From positions 40,525 through 71,892 of the forward strand of contig JAPEVF010000204.1 in NCBI GenBank assembly GCA_029747585.1: a stretch of 31,368 nt of DNA, given 5' to 3'. Source of the DNA: Pleurotus djamor (Eukaryota > Basidiomycota > Agaricomycetes > Agaricales > Pleurotaceae). This document shows, piece by piece, positions 1 to 12,000 of this stretch; within the stretch, counting starts at the first letter, position 1, and each line of letters starts with the position of its first letter. The notes beneath the pieces are model-generated. The model was given only the letters and a program-made list of their open reading frames with translations. It was not told where the DNA came from and searched no databases. Position numbers and translations under genes: made by a program.

Positions 1-1137
1 CGCNCNANGCTGGCTTACATAATCAACTCGTNCGACGNTGTTCGACGTGTCCTTCAGANTTCTTTACTCACAAACTGCCATGGTNAGTATGCACTTTCAG
101 TTCTCTGGNCAGNCTCAAAGCTGACTTGTCTTTATAGTCNGCCCTCTTNAACTTTCAAGATCTTCTCCTGGTAATACTGCTCAGCATTTGCACATGTACC
201 TACGTTCGCGCGGTCGCACCACGGCTGATTGACAGGAATAAGCAAGGGTGCGTATCCGTACTGGCCTTGGTGGAAATATACAGGAAGCCTCACGACGACA
301 CGCCTTTGTAGATTTCTTGGGCTATTTTTCATGGCGGCACGCATAGGTACGATGAGCAACNAGCGTTTCGTAGNTTGNCTGACGGNNCCTTATCCCAGGN
401 GAACGTTTGTCACCATATGTAGCCCTTGCNTGCATAGCTATGGCGATAACATTACTGGTNCAATGAGGTGGGGGGAGTGGCAGGAGNAGTGACTACGACT
501 TANGCATGGNTNTCGGTGTGTGCCAAAGAATATCCGATCATTCGCTTCAACTGACCGTGGCTCGCAGCTTTAGCTTCAACCTTAGGTTTTCCAACCTATG
601 ATACGNGACTTGGGGGACTCGCTTTAATTATTNGCTTTCGATATGATTATTGGACATTTACGGCAGACATTCAACTCNTGTGCATGCCTTCGCGCTCGAT
701 AGGTCTCCCCCAGGTAAACCCATTGCGCTCCCTGCTCTGACATCTAGGCTCTCGCACTAGGACAACACAGTGTAGCAGCCGAAGTCGCGACTGCCCAATG
801 GATACCCTCTCGNTCGCCACTTGGTTTTCNAAGTTCTCACAGNTTNCNTTCCTTGACACCNGTGGACGNGGAACGCCTAGAATGTACCGGCATATGTTCT
901 GTCTGATATGCCATTGCTANNNNGTCACGGCAGCATTACTGTTACCCCCCTCATGACTTCCCGTGTCAAAGGACAGGAACTGATCTAAGTTCCCGAGTCA
1001 AAGTTCGGACACGCCGAAAGCCACGGNCGAAGCTATGAACAGAGATCTATCATACAAACTATGGAGGTACAAAAACACATACGCTGATATAGGTTACCAA
1101 ACAAGAAATAAATTAGCAATACAAGATGAGAATCACG
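1..1137. other. Low-quality N-rich end, no assignable gene
   Basis: This stretch holds many single N bases and no reading frame that I can match to a family. The longest frames are about 60-90 codons and are interrupted by ambiguous bases. One minus-strand frame (about 132-359) has a non-repetitive composition and could be an exon of an unrecognised gene, but no splice context or family motif supports it. The right-hand part (about 900-1137) is presumably the 3' untranslated region of SMC2. Confidence 0.5.
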
Positions 1138-4100
1138 TCAAGCAGCACCCCTCCTCCTTCGGCCATTGCCCGCGGTCTCCTCGTCATCCCTGTTTTGAGT
1201 GTACAGCGATGATCCCGTTCGACTGGCGGTCCGTTCAACTACCGACGTTCCCTGCCTGAAACTAGTGCGGAATAATACGTTNGCATTCGTGAAAAGCCCT
1301 TCTTTCAGCGAAACCACGATGAACTGCGACCCCTTGAATCGGGTACGGAAGAGCTGTCCGATATGTTGCGTGTGGGAGAGATCCAGAGCCGCATCGATTT
1401 CGTCGAGAATGTACATGGGCGCGGGTTTGAATTGGAGTAGGGCCATGATAAGGGAAAGCGCGATGAGGGATCTAAAAGCGGTAGCGACCACATGAAAGAG
1501 ATAGGTAACGGTCAGCGACATCACATCATTGAACGATGCGCACACAGCGGGCATGCCAAAAACAAATACTCACCGTTGTCCGCCACTCAATTCCGTTAGA
1601 CTCTGCTTCCACACCTGCCCGAGACGCACTTTGACTTCGAGGCCAGTCGTGACATCTTCTCCCTCGGGTGGCTGCAGTTTGGCGAAATTGCCCGGCAGAA
1701 GCTCCGCGAATATGCCACCGAAGTCGCTAAATGGTGAGTTCAATCAGACCTCGGTCGTTCTTCCGTGCCACGCGCATAAAGAAAAGCGACGCTCACGTAT
1801 TAACTTTCTCCCAGGTCTTCTGGAGAGCCTCGAACTTGTACTTGTCCAGCTCCTCTATGGTCTTTTCTATCTTCTCCTTGTCCTTCATGACCGTCGCCAA
1901 ATTTTTCTTGAGGTCGGTCTCTTTCTTCTCGACACTGAAGGAATGTGAGTAGGGTTACAAAGCCACTGGATTTGAAACATACGTGTCAATCATATTGAGC
2001 ACCTTTGGGTTGACCTTTTTCTTCATCCCCTTCAATGTCTCTTCAAGCTTGACGGCTTCTTCCCTTTGCGCAGCCATGTCCATTGATTCGAAGTAGTAAT
2101 TTCCACCCGCCTGACCAAAAGAACTGCGAAGAGAAAGCTATTCAGCGAGGTGACGAGGAGGAGTCGCGGAGACGTACCTTTTATCCTGCTCAATCCACGG
2201 GTTGTCTTTCTCGAGCTCGCGAACTTTGTTCGTCGCCGCTGTGATATCCTTCTGCATTGCCTGACGGTCATGGTCAATCTGTTTCAGATCAAGGTCTGCT
2301 TGTGAGATAGACTCCTTCTTGGAACGAATGACACGATCGAGTTCCTTCAGCTCGTTGTCGAATCGGGATAGAGTAGCACGCTCCTCAAGGAGCTTGGCTT
2401 CTTCACGAGCATGGTCAGCCTTGATCTCTGGGTTAGCCACGAACTCCCTGAACAGATGAAAACACGTACAGTGACTTTATTAATGTCTTTCTCAAGTTTA
2501 TCAAGTCGGCGACGGATATCGGCGACGCCTGACTGAGCTTCCTCAATGCTAGCTTTAGCGACCTCGATATCACCCTCCATTTGCTCTGTGAAATAGCTGA
2601 GTACCCATTCAGGGATTCTTGAAATGAAACTGACCTAATTCCAGTGTAGCCGTCTGAAGGTCCTTCTGTTGAGTTTTCAGGGCGACTGAATGTTTCTGGA
2701 GAGCAGTTTTCTGTTTGGTGATATCTTTCTACTCGAAACGATATCACGTCAAGCTCATTCGGACGTGAATGTGATCGAAGACTAACCTTAAGCTCGTCGA
2801 TCTTCCCCTCTTTGTTGTTCTTGAACTCCTTCATGTCCTTCTCCAGTTTCTTGCATTCTTCCGCCGCTTCCTTGCCAGCAGTTTCAGCTGCTTGAAGGGC
2901 CTTCTGCTGGTTGACAATAGTCTGCTTCAACTCCTCGATCTGAGTGCCGAGCTGAGGAAGGTCGAATGAGCGTGAGGTCTCCAAAAACGGAAGATTCAAA
3001 CATACCCGCGACGCGCTGCTGTTTTCCAATTGCTCCTTCAGAAGTTTGATCTCGTGCTCCTTCATCTCTTTCTCATTTGTCAACTTCATCCAAGCATCCC
3101 TAACTCGCTTGCCTTGGTCACCCTCCCGAGCATCTCGAAGCCCTCTCAACTGATTTTCTAGGGCTTGGATTTTCCGCTTACATTGTCCCCACTCAGCGGC
3201 GCGTATCAAGATGTTTTGCGTCTGAGTGGGAGCGGAACCTCCGGTCAGAGTTCCAGAGGGGTCGTAGACATCTCCGGCGAGAGTGATTGAGCGCACACCG
3301 ACCTTGGGGTTGAACGTAAGGGATTTTGCGGCTGCAGTATCTGCACAAATTAGNGCNTCGGAGAAGACATAAGCGATGGCCTCCTCGACACGCTGGTCGT
3401 ATTCGACAAGAGATAGAGCGGGATCGGCTTTGCCGGGAGCAATTCTCTTGGCCTCCCGAGCTTTCTACAACGAAGATATTAGTTTGAGCAAACCAATGCT
3501 GGNCCAAGTCGTATCAACGTACCTCGGCAGATAGTCTGTAGGGCTTCACCCGATTCAACGGAATCATCGTGACGCGCTTCTTCANCTGNCCCTTCTCCAA
3601 TACTTCCTTGCCAACCCTTTCATTTTCGACGACGACTTGACTGAGCTTGCTGCCAGCACAAACTTCGAGAGCGTAGGCTTTATCGTGATGTTGGGGAGGT
3701 AGGTTGACGAGCGACGCGACCGTTCCGAGGACAGATGCGGGGTTGAAATGAGGCCCAGGAGGCGCATAGTTGAATGCGAGCTGGCCAATGCTGGAGGTGA
3801 GATGATCGTTNTGCATGCGNAGCTCCCTCANAGCAGCCTGAGCGTTTCGAATGTTCTCTTCGCCTTCCCTCTCTCGCGTCTCGTCCCATCCACACTTCTC
3901 TAGCTGCTGGATGATGGCCGATATTTCGCGTTCNTTCTTTGATAACGCCTGCTCACCATCCCTCGCGTCGTTCTCCATAGTCTTGTACCGCGCCTCNAGT
4001 CCTTTCAGCTCCTTCTCAGACATCTCCAGCTTCTTGTGGTAATTCTCNACNTCAGCGTTCGCCTGAGCGATACGAGCCCTTGCGTCNGCGAGNTGACCCA

Positions 4101-5510
4101 GGTANCCTCCCCCNCCACCAGGACGATCGGATGACGACAGGCCNGTAAGAAGGGATTGCAGNAGTTCCTCTGCATTGCTNAGCTTGGTTTGGAGGCTCTG
4201 GTGGTTGGTGGAGGTTTCATTGAAAGATTCCCTNACGCTGTCGACCTCTCGTTGCTTGACTGTTAATGCAGCTTCCAACTATGACGGAGGAATGAGGAAA
4301 AGCAGGGTGAAAAAGTTAGGACAAATACCTGTTTCAGCTGTCCCTGGAGCTCGAGAACCTTGGCCTCCTCGTCGCGTATGCTGCCACGATGNATATCTGC
4401 CTGTGTATTCAACTTCGTGAGCTGCTTATCCAATTCGGTGACGATGTCTTCCTGTCGCTTCAGCTTTCCTCCTTTCCTCATCTCTTCGTCGCGTTTCTTC
4501 GTCACCGCACTAACCTCTTTCTCCGCAATGTCACACTCTTGCGCGAGTTTCCGTTTGCTTGCTTCGAGCTCGGCCGTTGCCTGGTCCTTCNTCTTGATGT
4601 CCACTTCCTTGTCTTTGATTCTCTGGTTTACATGGACCCANTCATAAGCACGTAGGACACGGGCAAGGCGATCGAGGGTATCGCGGGTCTTCTGGTATTG
4701 GATATAAGAGCGTTTTTCTTGCCGGAGTCGATCGAGCTTTGGGGAGATCTCTTCAGCCAGAAGCGTAGTAAACTCCTCGACCTTCCTTTCCTTCTTGGCC
4801 ATAGTGCGCTGTGCCTTTTCTTTTCGCTCTTCAAACATGCGTGTCCCGGCGGCCTCCTCCACCATGCCCAATATCTCTCGTGGCCGCATGTTCAATACCT
4901 AAACTCGATCTGAGCGTTTAGTCCCTATGTTGGCTGTAGACGGCAACGCACCTTTGTAATCTTCCCCTGCATGATCAGAAAATTGGGATTGTTGATATTC
5001 AGCTGCACCGCTTGAAAGATGGTATGAATCTGTTGTTGAGATGCTTTGTGGCCGTTGAGGAGGTACTTTGTGATGTTTGGTACAGCTATTTGTCGCGTTA
5101 CCGTGATTTGTTTGCAGTCTTCCATCCCAGGGGGGCTCTTCGCGCGATCAGAGTTGTCAAAGACGACTGTAACACTGGCTTTGACAATGCCAGCCTGTCC
5201 ACGCTTGTAGATTAGGTCGGCTTGGTTTTGAGCGCGCATCTGCATAACTGGTCAATCCAACGCGTTTTGACGCGTTTTAAGATGGAGGCACACCTGCGAC
5301 ATGTTGGTGATACCCAGCACGAAGCAAATCGCGTCAAGAATGTTTGATTTCCCGGATCCATTAAGTCCAGTTATCGCGTTGAACGAGGGGTCCCAACCAA
5401 TGATTTGGGTTCGAACAGGGTAGGACTTAAACCCTATGTACGGTTTAGTTTCCTAGAGTACTTTTATGCAAAGTCTTCTTACCATCGAGAATAAGTTCTT
5501 CGATCCTCAT
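1138..5510 (-). CDS. SMC2: Condensin subunit SMC2 (14 exons)
   Basis: SMC2 is the core ATPase that pairs with SMC4 in condensin and compacts chromosomes in the nucleus. The spliced product is about 1215 aa, normal for the family. In order: N-terminal ATPase half with Walker [10 protein letters not shown] (about 32-40); a coiled coil with the SMC2-typical [14 protein letters not shown] and [10 protein letters not shown] stretches; the hinge; a second coiled coil; then the C-terminal ATPase half with signature LSGGQR (about 1100) and Walker [12 protein letters not shown] (about 1125). Exons (minus strand): 5510-5483, 5433-5294, 5239-4952, 4898-4329, 4278-3523, 3464-3006, 2951-2787, 2728-2635, 2585-2470, 2443-2178, 2123-1983, 1934-1797, 1726-1574, 1471-1138. 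The start [20 protein letters not shown] is the conserved SMC2 beginning. One intron falls inside the LSGGQR signature codons. The join at 2470/2443 is odd (26-nt gap) and may hide an error. N bases in 3356-4646 leave some residues unknown without breaking frame. Confidence 0.97.
5260..5275. promoter_or_regulatory. Two ACGCGT boxes in SMC2 intron 2
   Basis: Two perfect palindromic ACGCGT hexamers lie at 5260-5265 and 5270-5275, ten bases apart, inside the second intron of SMC2 (5293-5240). ACGCGT is the MluI cell-cycle box bound by MBF-type factors at G1/S genes in yeasts. A related ACGCGA sits upstream of the start near 5577-5583. A role in SMC2 expression is inference; two chance hexamers are possible. 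Confidence 0.3.
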
Positions 5511-6404
5511 GACGACTTGCCACTTGGGAGGAGAGGGATGATGCCTGGATGAGAGGTCCTTGTTTGCACCTGCTTGTCGCGTAGCGTGTCACGTTCACGT
5601 TAACCCCTAAAACTCACTCAAGGCGCTCCTCATCCTCGTCGACTCCTTCCGAGTCCCAGATCCGCCGCTACCGCTGCGACCGGAATCGCGTGCTGAATGG
5701 CACCATGTAAATGGACTTTAAAGTCGATGTCTCCAGAAGCTGCCAACCTAGCTGATGCGACTAACTGTGGCTATTAATCGGCGCTACGAGTTTCAGAAGG
5801 AAAGGGAAGACAAACTACTGGCGAAAGTATCAGGAGATGCTCCGTCTCGCTTGTTTTTCGTGCCTCGGGATGACATAGGCATGATGCATGAACACTGGAG
5901 TGACTCAAATGAGGCACGACCTGACATTGGCAAAAACATGCGTCAAACGACCCTTGAAAAGTGAGTCTACGAGTTGCTTTCTCGCTACAGTACAAAGCCA
6001 AGGTTGACGCTTATTCGTAGGCTGTAAAGTTGCATGAATGATGCCTTGAACGTTCAATGCTTTGAATGGACTGGGGGGAAGCGACTGAAGCGCTGACGAG
6101 TTGTCTGAATGCCGGAGAATTGATGCCTCCGTTTTAGGAAATCCTGGAATGAAAACAAATGCCAGGGCCCTTTGGCCACCAGTGCGCAGATTGCCGCTGT
6201 TGGAATTTGCAAGGCTTGCCTCGGGTTGGCTTTGGCATTGTTCACCCATCATGATGAGGGAGCATCTTCCCATGATCTCTCTCTAAACCTTGCCAACTCG
6301 TCTCCCCAGCGACGCGCTTTCTCCACCAACTCCCACCCAGACGAATCCTGGTCTCCGTTATCTCCTACTTGTCCCTTCAGCTTCCCATATCGACCCCTCC
6401 CTAA
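5511..6404. other. Divergent intergenic region, SMC2 / F-box A
   Basis: This 0.9-kb spacer separates two divergently transcribed genes and should hold both promoters and 5' leaders. Short frames exist on both strands (about 5755-5964 plus, 5905-6273 minus), but they overlap each other, lack family motifs and have no convincing splice partners. The last 130 bases before F-box A are pyrimidine-rich, as is common for fungal leaders. I see no repeat or RNA gene. Confidence 0.5.
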
Positions 6405-8422
6405 ATGACATTCAGGCAGCGCCATCGGCTCCAAACTCTCAACATGACAGAAGATGGACTCTCTAGCCAGCAGACCCTCACCATCCCATCCCCCAAGTCG
6501 ACCTCATCTCTTCGTTCTGGGGGTATAATGCGACATGTATCTAATATCCTCTCGGGGAACAAGAAACAAAGCACAAAGCATAGTTTCTCCCCGACGAGCT
6601 CGGTGTTGAAACTCCCCAAGTCCATGACGAACCTCGGCAGAAGCAACTCTAAGTCGAGCTTGATCTCCACCTCTTACTCGGCTTCGGTTACTGATGTCAA
6701 GGTACCCCCCACCGATTCCCAACCCTCCATCTCCTCTCCACTCAATCCGACGTTCAAAACACATACCACGCTTCGTTCCGTCGCGCACAGCACCGGAAGC
6801 GCTGCGGTCCAAAGAATAATGACGATTGTTGCAGTAGTTGGTCCCTTTCCCCAAGAGGTTGTCGACATGATCGTTTCGTATGCCCCTCGCCGTTCGCTGC
6901 CCACCCTCGCACGCACATGCCGAGCTTTCTGCAAAGCTGCCCGGTTGGCATTGTATACCACAATCGACGTTCGATTCATCCGCTCAGCTCGATTCGAGCA
7001 ACTCTGTACACTCCTTGCCGCCAACATTCAACTCGCCGGGCTCATCCAAACTTTCACGTACCACACATGGCATCCCTCATTCTTCCAGCGGACCGGTAAA
7101 AGTCTGTCAAGGGCAAGGGACACACGGATATCCCTTCTAGCATCTGCCACAGCCACCCTGGCCAATGCTCTCAAGAATATGCAAAACCTACAATCTTTAA
7201 CCCTCCCTTCTTTCAACGCGTCCCTTATGCAGGATGCGTCCTCTCCCATGTTGAAGAAAGTCACATTTTTCAATCACTCCTTGTCCCCCGAGGAGCAACA
7301 CGAACTCAAACTCTGGCTCTTCACCCAGCCAGGTTTGCTGAGTCTTTCCTTCCCCAATCTTTTCGAGAAGTCAAGCCCTTCCGCTCTCCTCCCGCCCCCA
7401 TCACTTACCCCTTCTGCTCCCGGCACACCTGAGATGACGCCGCCAGCCACGCCACAGCTCTCCCACTCACGAAGCCCAGTGATATCTTCCCCTAGTACGC
7501 CACGCCTCGGATCGCTTTCTCCCATCGCGCCTAGCTTCACTTCAGCAATAAGTGAACGCTCTCACGCATTCCTTCCCATCCTTCAATACCTCAACGCCCC
7601 TCCCAGTCTCGCTACCTCCATCCTCTCCTCTCAAACCTCGTCTTCGTCGCTCCCTACCCCTCCCCCGTCTTCCCACTCTGCCTCCGTCGATATCTCAAGG
7701 AATGGATCTGCAGCTATGACAGCGGCGAGTCCGCTGAAATGTACAACCCTACGAGTCCATTCTACACTCTACACTGGATTACGACCATCAACTTTGATGC
7801 AAAGCCTGTCTTCACGTGGTACCACAGCGCTGGTTCTACGCTTCAGCGACGATATGGACCGCAGAACCGTGGAGAAAATGCTGGGAGCAGCTGGATCCGT
7901 CCTGGGACAGATCACACCAAAGAAGAGACGTCTCGCTGCCTTGGAGACACTTGAGGTGGAAGTTGGTAATGCGGGTATTTGGACTGATGATGATGTACGT
8001 CACCTTTCCGCTCCCCATGATGATCGCAGCTGACCTATTCTCTATCTGTCTATCAAATATAGGTACTATATAGAATTGTATCATCTGTGATTTCGCGATT
8101 CCGCTCGTTACACACACTTCAGCTGCGCTATGCGTCGCCGACTCGCCCCCGAATCACACTCACCCCATCATCGGCATCCAACAGCACCGACTCCCTCCCC
8201 CTCTCCGTTCGATCCATGACAACCAACGCCTCCCGACCTACAATCCCTCCTACCAATCCATTTATTGACCACGACCACGAATACCCATCTGTTGTACCAC
8301 TTTCTGATACTGAACACTTCTTTGTTTCAACATGGGCCAAACAATGCCCTACCCTACGATCTGTAACTCTGCTCTCCACGGCCGAATGGCATCCCGGAGT
8401 CTCTGAAGACAACCATACTTAA
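6405..8422 (+). CDS. F-box-like protein A
   Basis: Spliced product about 649 aa from two exons (6405-7994 and 8063-8422; intron GTACGT...ATATAG). Around residues 145-190 lies an F-box-like helix bundle (FPQEVVDMIVSYAPRRSL, then CRAFCKAARLALY), the motif by which such proteins bind Skp1 in SCF ubiquitin ligases. A Ser/Pro-rich low-complexity linker fills about 325-440. It is followed by a conserved block (LYTGLRPSTLMQ, DMDRRTVEKMLGAAGSVLGQ) and a tail with leucine-rich-like spacing (RFRSLHTLQLRY, WAKQCPTLRSVTLLS). The protein at 13320-15375 is a paralogue with the same blocks and the same intron position and phase. A second in-frame ATG at 6444 has A at -3 and may be the true start. The substrate is unknown, and SCF membership is inferred from the F-box resemblance only. 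Confidence 0.85.
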
Positions 8423-9063
8423 AATATGACGCTTTTAAATTTCTTCTTGCAGTTAATCGCTACCTCAGACATTATTTAATCACATTTTGTCCTTGTCATC
8501 TTCACCAGACACTCATTATTACTTGTATCTGTCTTTTATAACCTGGTCCCGAAATGTTGTTTTTCTAGAGTACGAGTTACCAGTTACCTTGGATCACCAA
8601 GTAATATTGTAGTAGTTGCAATGCCATTCCTTTTCAATTCTCCAGAATTATCTAGTTCGGGACACACGGTAAGGATATTCAAGCTCTAGCGGATGTCCAG
8701 TGTAGTAGCAGGCTATCGCGATGGTCATACATACAGGAATAACAGGATACGCAATAAGACACAAATACACTTTGAATGATTATCCCTAGCTGAGATACTG
8801 TTGGTATAGGTAGGCTGCTAATACGACTGCTTACAATAACAATTATAATGAAAACTAGGCGGTCGGACAAGAAGACGTCGTAAAATCATAAAGGATAAAC
8901 AGGGAGCAAGAAGAGGGGACTGAATAAGTTTAACAAGAAGGTAGCGCAAGATAAGGCGCTCTCAGTCATAATGGAATAGCATTAATGAGCTATTACTGTC
9001 GTTCATGGCGGCCGTCCCTAAAGCGGGGGCGTCGCGGTGGCTAAGCGAGGGATCTGTCAGTAT
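8423..9063. other. Convergent intergenic region
   Basis: This spacer lies between the 3' ends of F-box A (plus) and the DUF262 gene (minus). It is AT-richer than its surroundings and holds no frame with a recognisable motif. Presumably it contains the two 3' untranslated regions. No repeat or structured RNA stands out. Confidence 0.5.
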
Positions 9064-12000
9064 CTATGGAGCGTGCATATAGAGAACGAAGCCTACATCA
9101 CCAGGAGGAGCACGGGGTCTTGGATCATGGGTCGGGGAACCCGGTCGATATGAGTCATAGGCTCTAGGATATGCCTGGGGTGGTGGTGGTCGTTGTGGAA
9201 TTGGATGAGTATTCGGAGGTGGATGTTGATGTTGTTGATAGTGCTGTTGTCGAGGCGGAGGATCATTATTCGGGGAGAAATAGGACCGGCTGGCAACCTT
9301 ATCCATGGTCGTATTCATTTGGTCGAGCGTGCAAATCGAAGTAGCGGGGCTGCTCACATTGGATGGACTTGGACCGGGCGGGGGATGACTGGGATGACTT
9401 GTCATGTCAGTGCGGAGGTTGGACTCCGTAAACGTGTTGCTCGGTGCATTGGCGGATGGCGGTGGAGGAGGTGGTGTGTCGACTGGGGGCCTATTTGGCC
9501 GTTTCCGCGGGTCAACGGTAACCTCACTATGTCTAACGCTGAACGAGGCTGAAGTGGGAATGTCTGGAGTGAATCTATCGCGTGTATCCACTGTAGGAGA
9601 CATCGTCGGTGCACTGTGACATGCCTGTATCGGACCGTCCCTTGCCCTAGCCTTCGCAGCTCGTAGGCCTTCCAATCTCCCAGACTCACCAGTCCCGGGA
9701 GAATTCGAATTCCGATAAGATGCTGGCCCACCACCAATACTAGCTGCTATATTGGATGCCGAAGCGAAATTTTGAAGATTCGGCGGATAAGCTCCTGATG
9801 GTGTCGATGAGCGAGAGCTTCCAGCTCGGCTTGCAGACCGAGCAGGGATAGTAGCAGTGATGATGGCTGGTAATGTGGGCAAGGGCGACCGTGAGGAACC
9901 GTCTCTCAGAGCGTTCGACGAGATGGAGGGCTGCAGATTCTGTGATGTCTGGGGCTGATGCTGCTCGAGCGCCAGCGCACCGTTAATATGGCTGGGGAAG
10001 TGAGCGTTCAGCGGTGGGGTGTGTAAAACGGGTGTNCGCAACACGATTAGTGGGCTGTGNCCGCCGGATATGGTGAATGCGGGAGCCTGGGAGAAGGCGA
10101 GGCGGTGAGTGGAGAGCTGGCAGGTACATCGGAATGTTTAGGTATTCGCATGGAACTGAGCTTGAGTCCGGTCCCAGAAGAAGGAATAGCTGTTTGCGTC
10201 GACATAGATGAAGTAGCTTCCTCTTTGATGATCGGTTTCTTCGCCCGTGCGACCGGAGCCTTAGTATTCGAACGCGTGGCAGGCTTCTTCGTCGCGGGTG
10301 ACGACGCAGACTGAGTAGTCTTCGCCACTTTCGAAGCCCCCGATGTCGTCCTCTTCCTCTTGGGGACATAGGAGTCAGCGATGGGGGTGTCGGTGTCCGA
10401 CTCATCTTCATCATCTGATTTGATGCATGTCTTGCGTTTGGAAGGCATGGAAGCCCTGCGGACTTTCGGTGGTGCATGAGACGGAGTAACCGTATCACTC
10501 GGTGCAATGTCAGGTAGTTTGGAGGTCGACGCGATTGTGCTTTTGGCTCTACCACGCGTCTTAGGCGCCGCTGACGTCGCGGTCACGGGGGTATCCACTT
10601 GATCAATCTTTCGCTTCCTCGCCGTCGGCAAAGTAGGGGTAGGGGGCGGAGCAGAAGATTGTGTTGTAGGTTCGGATGAAAGTGGTCGATCCCCTTAAAA
10701 CACGTATCAGTCGGTCTGCGTTGTTTTAGGAACGAAAGGAAGACGAACCGTTGATGGCTAAAAACGCCTTGAGGGAGAACTGTGCCAGCGTTGCTTTGAT
10801 CTCTTGCGAGGCCGAAGGCGATTCCCTCTTGATTCCTTTTATCCACGACCTCTGATTCAACTTCGCATAGAACTGTGTCCTGATTCCACCTATTTGTTTC
10901 CGAACGCGCTTGACGGCGTCGGCGAGCTGCGTCAGGCTCATCTCGTCCATCCATCGCCAGATGAAGTAGCCAATGGAACCAAACTCCTTCATGCCGAACG
11001 TGTACTTGGCAGCGGTCGCAGAGGACGCGGCGGCCTTCCTAACCTCAGGTAATTTGAAGCAATCTTTGTGTTCTTCGGAAGTGGCGAGCCTCAGGTAAAC
11101 GTGAAGAGCAATGAAAATCTTTGCAGCGCTGCTTTCAGGTATTTCGGTGGCTTGGGAGTTGTCTCCTAACCATGACTGGAGGTTGGTAAAGCTGGGTACG
11201 AAGTTCATGGAGTCCGTTATGCCCTTGTTGTGTCTGTCGATCATATAGACTATCGCCGCAAGAGCAGAGAAATCGATGCCTCGCTTGGTATCCCAAATGT
11301 CTGGGCAAGTCGGAGAGAAGCCGGTTTCGTCGTGGAAGAATGTTTTCTTGAATGCAAGCACAAGGTTAGCGCGCCAGGTGGAAAGGGCTTGCATACGCTC
11401 TGGAGTGGATACACATGAATGAACAGAGAATCGTCATAGCGAACGAGTACGTACCTTGTCCTGTCAACGGAACACCCATTTGAACTCGCTGCACGCCAGA
11501 CGATGAATCAGCGCGATGATCTCTATGACATAAAGAGAGTTTTGTAGACATACCCGAAAGATCTCGCGCTCCATCTTATCTTCCAACTTATCGTACTCAG
11601 CGCAACCCACAGTCAAACTATCCCATTGATGCATCGCCTTTTGGTTCAGCACTTTGATGGATTTACCGGAGGGGTGACCATTTTCGAGGAGATGAGGAGC
11701 AGGGTACCATATTTCATCCTTCGTATTACTTTGCAGATCGGCAACATGAGCACATGAAGAAACTGCTATTCTGGTATGGTACTCACGGATTGATGGCTAC
11801 GTGGATGAAAGTCAGCTTCAGAATAAATAGATGCACAAGATCAGATGAGACACAAACATGGTATTTCGCCGCGCATGAACCTGAGAAAGAGTTGTCGTTC
11901 AAATTCATAAAGGGTATACAGTCTACGCACCGTAAGATCGAAGTTAAACGCTGCTTTCCATCTATGCAAGTCATGATGTAACGTTCGCCGTCGTCAGATT

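Noticed and set aside
5755..6273. Overlapping small frames in the SMC2/F-box A spacer
   Set aside because: They overlap on both strands, have no recognisable motif and no flanking exons; more likely promoter and leader sequence.
9193..9552. Plus-strand frame rich in Trp, Gly and Arg
   Set aside because: It is the complement of a Pro/Gln-rich disordered tail; composition reflects the antisense of low-complexity sequence.
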